The position numbers were made by a program, and so were the translations under genes. From NCBI GenBank assembly GCA_904501815.1, contig CAJGCN010000052.1, positions 1 to 9,001 of the forward strand: 9,001 nt of DNA, in the 5' to 3' direction. The notes under the pieces are model-generated. The model saw only the letters and a program-made list of their open reading frames with translations. It searched no databases and was not told the DNA's origin. The DNA comes from an uncultured Clostridia bacterium. GTDB lineage: Bacteria > Bacillota > Clostridia > Christensenellales > Borkfalkiaceae. Shown piece by piece: positions 4,928 through 9,001 of this stretch (the stretch's first letter is position 1; each line of letters opens with the position of its first letter).

Positions 4928-7261
4928 ATGAAGAAAAGGACGAAAGGTTTAATTTGCGCTCTGATAGGGGGGATCTGTTTCACGGGATTCGTTTCCCGCG
5001 CCACCACGAAAAAAGACGGTAGCGCGTATGCAAATATGCAAATTTGTACGGTTGCGGATATGCGCAAGCGTCGTTTACCACGTGAGATTATCAACGGCGG
5101 GGAAACGGAAAAACAACCTTTTGAAGGGGTGTCAGCGGGGTATGAAGACGAAAAAACGTATACTTACAAGCTTCCCATAGCGGGCGTTAAGAGTTTGAAC
5201 TGGAATCCGCATACTTGGTCGGACAACACCGATTCGAAGGTGATGAGCTTTTTGAATATCGGTTTTTTCGATTTCGTGTTGGCAAAGGACGGCGCGTCGT
5301 CGCTTGCCGTACCCGAAATGGCAACCTACGTTCCAAATACGAAATCCTTATATCAAGACGTTTCCGCTCTCTATACAGGTCGCTACGGCGTAAAAGCGGG
5401 GGAGCGTGGAAAGGCGTTTCGCATTTATTTAAATCCCCAAGCGACTTTTGACGACAGGGCGAGAACGAAGATTACGGCGAACGATTACGTGTATTCTATG
5501 CGCGAGCTGTTAAACCCCGAAATGAACAACCGACGGGCAGATTCTTACTACGGCGGGGATTTTGCGATTTATAACGCGAAAAAATATTTATACAAGGAAG
5601 TTTCGTCCTTTGACGAAGTAGGTTTAAAGGCGGGCAAAGACCAAGCTTCGGGGTTAGAGTATTTGGATTTGATACTCGAAAGTAAACTCGTCAATCCCGA
5701 TTTTTATTTGCCTTATTACAATACGTCTACTTGGCTGGTGCATAGGGAACTTTACGAAAAGCATAAAATTTATTATTATACGGACGGGACGAAAACGGTC
5801 GGGGCGCGCAATCCAAACAAAAAAATTTCTTCCGTCGGGTCGGAGTATTGCACTTCTCTTTCGTCGTCCGTCGGCTACGGACCGTATACCTTAAAAGGCT
5901 ACGGGCGGGACAGTTATTTATCCTTTGAACGGAACGGGAGTTGGTACGGCTACCGCGACGGGTTGCATAAAGGACAATACCAAGCGGATAAGATTTATTT
6001 TAACGTGATTGAAGATCATAAAACGGAAATGCTTTCCTTTTTGAGCGGAGAACTTGACGAAGTGGCGTTGGATTCGGCGGATATGGAAACGTATTCGGGT
6101 TCGTCCCGCGTGGAATATACTCCGCAAGATTACACGACGAAACTCACCTTAAATACCGATTATCAAAAATTACTTGCGCGGGGCAGACAGGAAGGGGTGA
6201 ATAAAACGCTACTCACCGTGCCTTCCTTTCGCAAAGCGATTTCTCTTTGCATTAACCGCGACGAGTTTGCTTCGGCGTATACGGCGGCGGGGTCGGCGGG
6301 GTACGGGTTGTTGAATACTATGTACGTTTTCGACCCGACGAAAGGAACTTCCTACCGTTCGACGGAAGAAGGACGGCACGCCCTTTGTAAACTGTATTCT
6401 ATCGGCTACGGTTCAGGGGAGAAATACCCCGAATTAGACGACGCATACGAAGCGATTACGGGATATAATCTAAAAGAAGCGCGCGCGGAAATGCAAAAGG
6501 CGTTCGACTATGCGACCACGCACGACGAAAAGGGGAATAAGGTGGCTACGGGCGCGCTGTATAACGGAAAAACGCCCGTTCGGATTGATATGGTCGTGTA
6601 TAACGCGGACGAAATCTATGCGCAAATGTTCAACTATTTGAACGCTTGCGTGAAAGCAGCTTGTAAGGGTACGGATTTTGAAGGCAAAGTGTCGCTGACC
6701 ATGAAGACTGATCAAGATTATTATAATTCCGCGTATGCAGGCAACGTGGATATGATGTTCTCAACGTGGGGCGGTGCGGCGTATAACGGGCTGGGGATAT
6801 TATCGAACGTATATTGCGACGACCCGAACGGCAAAGGCAATCAAATGGAATACGGGTTTGATACGTCGAAAATACGCGTAGAGCTTGCGCTTGATTTGCT
6901 TGAAACGCTCGAATACGAAAGCTACGCGGCTTCTTTAAAGGAGTGGGCGGATTGGCTGAACAATCACGCCGTAGACGTGTGGGCGGTGGACGGAAGTAAA
7001 AAGCTTGCGCCAGCAAGCGAACAGACGGTTGCGCTGAAAACGAAAATCTTCGCCGCGCTTGAAAGCGAATACCTTTCGCATTTTACGGCGATACCGCTCT
7101 ATTATCGGAATACCGCCGTTTTGCGCTCGGAAAAGACGAACGCCGCCGCCTTGCGGTTTGTGGATATCGTCGGGTTTGGCGGAATTCGGTTTATGACCTT
7201 TTCCTACGACGATCGCGCGTGGAACGCTTTGGATAAATCGTCGCTCGATTATACTAAGTAA
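4928..7261 (+). CDS. Peptide ABC transporter substrate-binding protein, family 5 (OppA/DppA-like), unusually long
   Basis: This 777-residue secreted protein would capture oligopeptides outside the membrane and deliver them to the OppB/OppC permeases encoded next. Family-5 landmarks appear in order: KAFRIYLNPQATF and ITANDYVYSMRELLNP at about residues 162-196 (typical TAxDVVYS region), YGPYTLKGYGRDSYLSFERN at about 316-336 (GTGPY region), and VPSFRKAISLCINRDEF at about 431-447 (R-A-I-x-x-x-x-D/N-R region). It is about 200 residues longer than a standard OppA. The N-terminus MKKRTKGLICALIGGICFTGF is a signal sequence. The Cys at position 17 is not in a proper lipobox (GGIC), while SRA at 23-25 would suit signal peptidase I. 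No ribosome binding site precedes the ATG at 4928 and no strong promoter is visible, but the signal peptide starts there and later ATGs would remove it. A ligand other than peptides (for example a nickel or sugar complex) is possible in this family. Confidence 0.88.
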   Translation: MKKRTKGLICALIGGICFTGFVSRATTKKDGSAYANMQICTVADMRKRRLPREIINGGETEKQPFEGVSAGYEDEKTYTYKLPIAGVKSLNWNPHTWSDNTDSKVMSFLNIGFFDFVLAKDGASSLAVPEMATYVPNTKSLYQDVSALYTGRYGVKAGERGKAFRIYLNPQATFDDRARTKITANDYVYSMRELLNPEMNNRRADSYYGGDFAIYNAKKYLYKEVSSFDEVGLKAGKDQASGLEYLDLILESKLVNPDFYLPYYNTSTWLVHRELYEKHKIYYYTDGTKTVGARNPNKKISSVGSEYCTSLSSSVGYGPYTLKGYGRDSYLSFERNGSWYGYRDGLHKGQYQADKIYFNVIEDHKTEMLSFLSGELDEVALDSADMETYSGSSRVEYTPQDYTTKLTLNTDYQKLLARGRQEGVNKTLLTVPSFRKAISLCINRDEFASAYTAAGSAGYGLLNTMYVFDPTKGTSYRSTEEGRHALCKLYSIGYGSGEKYPELDDAYEAITGYNLKEARAEMQKAFDYATTHDEKGNKVATGALYNGKTPVRIDMVVYNADEIYAQMFNYLNACVKAACKGTDFEGKVSLTMKTDQDYYNSAYAGNVDMMFSTWGGAAYNGLGILSNVYCDDPNGKGNQMEYGFDTSKIRVELALDLLETLEYESYAASLKEWADWLNNHAVDVWAVDGSKKLAPASEQTVALKTKIFAALESEYLSHFTAIPLYYRNTAVLRSEKTNAAALRFVDIVGFGGIRFMTFSYDDRAWNALDKSSLDYTK

Positions 7262-7271
7262 GGGGAAAGCT

Positions 7272-8258
7272 ATGGGAAAATATATTTTAAAGCGGCTTGC
7301 GCTAATGTTGTTCACGCTGTTTATCGTCATGTCAGTATGCTTGATTTTAATCAGACTTTTACCCGTTCCGGCGGTGGCGCGCGTGCCCGGCGCGGACATT
7401 ACTTTGCAGTATAAAAAACTCGTTGCGCTTGGGTATTTGGTGGAAAAATCAAACGGGGAGTTCGTTAAAGCTCCGCTGTTTGCATCCTATTTGACTTTTT
7501 GGAAAAACGTGTTCACTTCTTGGAATTGGGGGGAAGGGTTGACCATGTATCCCACCAAAGGGGTTTGGGAGATTTTACTTGAAAAATTGCCCTATACCGT
7601 ACTCGTTAATTTATACGCGTTATTGTTCGCCGCGCCGCTTGGGATTGCGCTCGGGATTTTTGCCGCGTTGAAAAAGAACCGTTGGCAGGATCATCTCGTG
7701 TCCGTTGCCGTCGTCGTATTTATTTCCGTGCCGAGCTATGTCTACGCTTTTTTAGTGCAATATTTTTTATGCTATAAATGGGGTTGGTTTGATTTACAGG
7801 TGGCAAAAGGCTTTCCCGTTTTGAGCGGACGGGTTTTTCTTTCTATGCTTCCTGCCGTATTGTCTTTGTCTTTTGGCGTGATTGCGGGGCTTACCCGTTA
7901 TACCCGCGCAGAGCTTTCGGAAGTGTTGACGAGCGAATATATGCTGTTGGCGCGCGCAAAGGGTTTAACGAAAGGACAAGCCGTTTTTCGCCACGCCTTA
8001 CGCAACGCAATGGTCGTTATCTTTCCCGTGCTTTTAGGGGAGTTTATCGGGGTATTGAGCGGGTCGCTGATTATCGAGCAAGTGTTCGGCGTACCGGGCG
8101 TGGGCGCGCTGTATATCTCGTCGATACAGATGAAGGATTACAATTTCTTTATGGGCTTGACCTTTTTTTATACGACGATCGGGCTGTTATCGGGATTGAT
8201 CGTGGACGTGAGCTACGGCTTGATTGACCCGCGTATTCGGATAGGAGGCAAAAAATAA
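7272..8258 (+). CDS. Peptide ABC transporter permease, OppB/DppB-like
   Basis: This 328-residue integral membrane protein forms half of the transmembrane channel. The N-terminus KYILKRLALMLFTLFIVMSV is the characteristic OppB first membrane helix. A soluble extracytoplasmic stretch follows (about residues 35-105), and then the BPD_transp_1 core with helices around LYALLFAAPLGIALGIFAA, VAVVVFISVPSYVYAFLV, VFLSMLPAVLSLSFGVIAG, FPVLLGEFIGVLSGSLIIEQ and TFFYTTIGLLSGLIVDV. The cytoplasmic coupling loop (EAA motif) is EYMLLARAKGLTKGQAVFRH at about residues 222-241, which docks on the ATPase. The end DPRIR is family-typical. Start ATG 7272 has AAGGGG (7260-7265) upstream, partly formed by the stop codon of the binding protein 10 bp before. 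The next permease starts within its stop codon, so the operon is tight. Confidence 0.94.
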   Translation: MGKYILKRLALMLFTLFIVMSVCLILIRLLPVPAVARVPGADITLQYKKLVALGYLVEKSNGEFVKAPLFASYLTFWKNVFTSWNWGEGLTMYPTKGVWEILLEKLPYTVLVNLYALLFAAPLGIALGIFAALKKNRWQDHLVSVAVVVFISVPSYVYAFLVQYFLCYKWGWFDLQVAKGFPVLSGRVFLSMLPAVLSLSFGVIAGLTRYTRAELSEVLTSEYMLLARAKGLTKGQAVFRHALRNAMVVIFPVLLGEFIGVLSGSLIIEQVFGVPGVGALYISSIQMKDYNFFMGLTFFYTTIGLLSGLIVDVSYGLIDPRIRIGGKK

Positions 8259-9001
8259 TGGAATTTGACGAAAGTACGCAAAGAAAATTCCGTCTTGCGC
8301 AAAGGGAAAGGGAAACGGAACAAGTCTTACGGGGAAAACCGATAGGATATTTTAAAGACGCGCTCGGTCGGTTTGCGAAAAATAAGGGTGCGCTCGTCGC
8401 GCTCGTCGTAATCGGGTTTCAGCTATTGTTTGCGGTGTTTGCGCCCTTGTTTTCTTCCTATTCGGTGGAGTTTCGCGACCCGTATTATTTAAAGGTTTCC
8501 CCGTCGCTGTCGTTTAGCCGAGAGATAAACCTGCCTTTTTGGAACGGAGAAAAGGAACTCGAAGGCGGGCAGGCAAGATTTGACCTTTACGACGGGATTG
8601 CCCGCGAACAGAAGTTGGCGGGCGGAAAAACGCAGTCCCGCACCCCTTTAAAAAGTTATAAAAAGTCGTCGGGCGGAAAAAGCTACCGTATGAAATTAGA
8701 CGGCTACTACGAGATAGGGTATATTTATAAAGATTTGACGGACGAAGAATACGCTTCGTTAAAAGAGTATCAAAATAAAACGGGAATACAAGTAATTTAT
8801 CCTTTGCAAAACAACTATCAGTCGGTTGGGGCAAATCAATGGTACGTTCTTTCAGGCGAACATCAAGCGATTGCCGAACGGTTGCATAAGGATAAAGCGC
8901 GCTACGCGGGGGCAAACAAAGCGGAAGGGGTGCGCGACGGGCAAGGGAATTTTTTACCCGACTATAAATTGCATTTTTCGGAAAACGCGTTCGGCTACGA
9001 T
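8258..9001 (+). CDS. Peptide ABC transporter permease, OppC/DppC-like, N-terminal part; 3' end outside window
   Basis: The open frame covers 248 residues and continues past the right edge. Its ATG overlaps the OppB stop by one base (TAATG), with a perfect AGGAGG at 8243-8248. The N-terminus fits the OppC_N pattern: a charged cytoplasmic tail, KPIGYFKDALGRFAKNKGA at about residues 27-45, and one membrane helix ALVALVVIGFQLLFAVFAPL at about 45-64. In an ordinary OppC the second helix follows after roughly 60 residues. Here residues 67-248 contain no membrane segment. They are hydrophilic, rich in Lys, Tyr and Gly, with stretches such as RFDLYDGIAREQK and LDGYYEIGYIYKDLTDEEY, so this protein carries a large extracytoplasmic insertion. 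The six-helix core and EAA loop would lie beyond the window. Position after OppB and the binding protein supports the OppC assignment. Confidence 0.85.
   Translation, partial: MEFDESTQRKFRLAQRERETEQVLRGKPIGYFKDALGRFAKNKGALVALVVIGFQLLFAVFAPLFSSYSVEFRDPYYLKVSPSLSFSREINLPFWNGEKELEGGQARFDLYDGIAREQKLAGGKTQSRTPLKSYKKSSGGKSYRMKLDGYYEIGYIYKDLTDEEYASLKEYQNKTGIQVIYPLQNNYQSVGANQWYVLSGEHQAIAERLHKDKARYAGANKAEGVRDGQGNFLPDYKLHFSENAFGYD

Noticed and set aside
4911..4939. TTGACC at 4911 as the -35 of a promoter for the binding protein gene
   Set aside because: The matching -10 would fall inside the coding region after the ATG at 4928, and no hexamer there resembles TATAAT.
8514..8915. Minus-strand frame of 133 codons opposite the OppC insertion
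   Set aside because: The plus frame continues the OppC start with a perfect ribosome binding site and no stop. The opposite frame has no domain and no ribosome binding site that supports it.

Overview
The window looks like chromosomal DNA from an anaerobic Firmicute, most likely an uncultured gut-type clostridium. Supporting signs are a B. cereus-type acetyl-specific MetA next to MetY, a large peptide-transporter binding protein, strong AGGAGG-type ribosome binding sites, and intergenic palindromes of a kind common in Clostridia. The genus cannot be fixed from sequence alone. No phage structural gene, transposase, CRISPR array, tRNA or rRNA was seen.

Layout, left to right. (1) 2-1716, plus strand: the C-terminal part of a type II (Ca2+-type) P-type ATPase, overlapping by 4 bases the gene for a TcdA/YgdL-like tRNA threonylcarbamoyladenosine dehydratase. 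(2) 1717-1830: a palindromic intergenic repeat (copy A) and a strong terminator. (3) 1832-2373: an AT-rich islet with two divergent small XRE/Cro-type regulators, separated by 125 bp holding three 21-bp palindromes of the form TTATAAC-N7-GTTATAA laid over the promoters. (4) 2382-2541: a compound intergenic repeat (copy B, related to copy A but inverted) and a perfect-palindrome terminator. (5) 2540-4806, minus strand: a metY-metA operon with a very good sigma-A promoter at 4848-4876. (6) 4928-9001, plus strand: an Opp/Dpp-type transporter operon with an unusually long substrate-binding protein, an OppB-like permease and the start of an OppC-like permease that carries a long extracytoplasmic insertion and runs off the window.

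How the genes work together. MetA acetylates homoserine and MetY replaces the acetyl group with sulfide, giving homocysteine by direct sulfhydrylation. The transporter genes encode peptide uptake machinery; its ATPase subunits would lie beyond the right edge. The two XRE regulators have no adjacent target gene and look like a self-contained cI/cro-like switch. This is the most unusual part of the window: the rightward regulator has no normally placed ribosome binding site, and the operator half-sites double as extended -10 elements.
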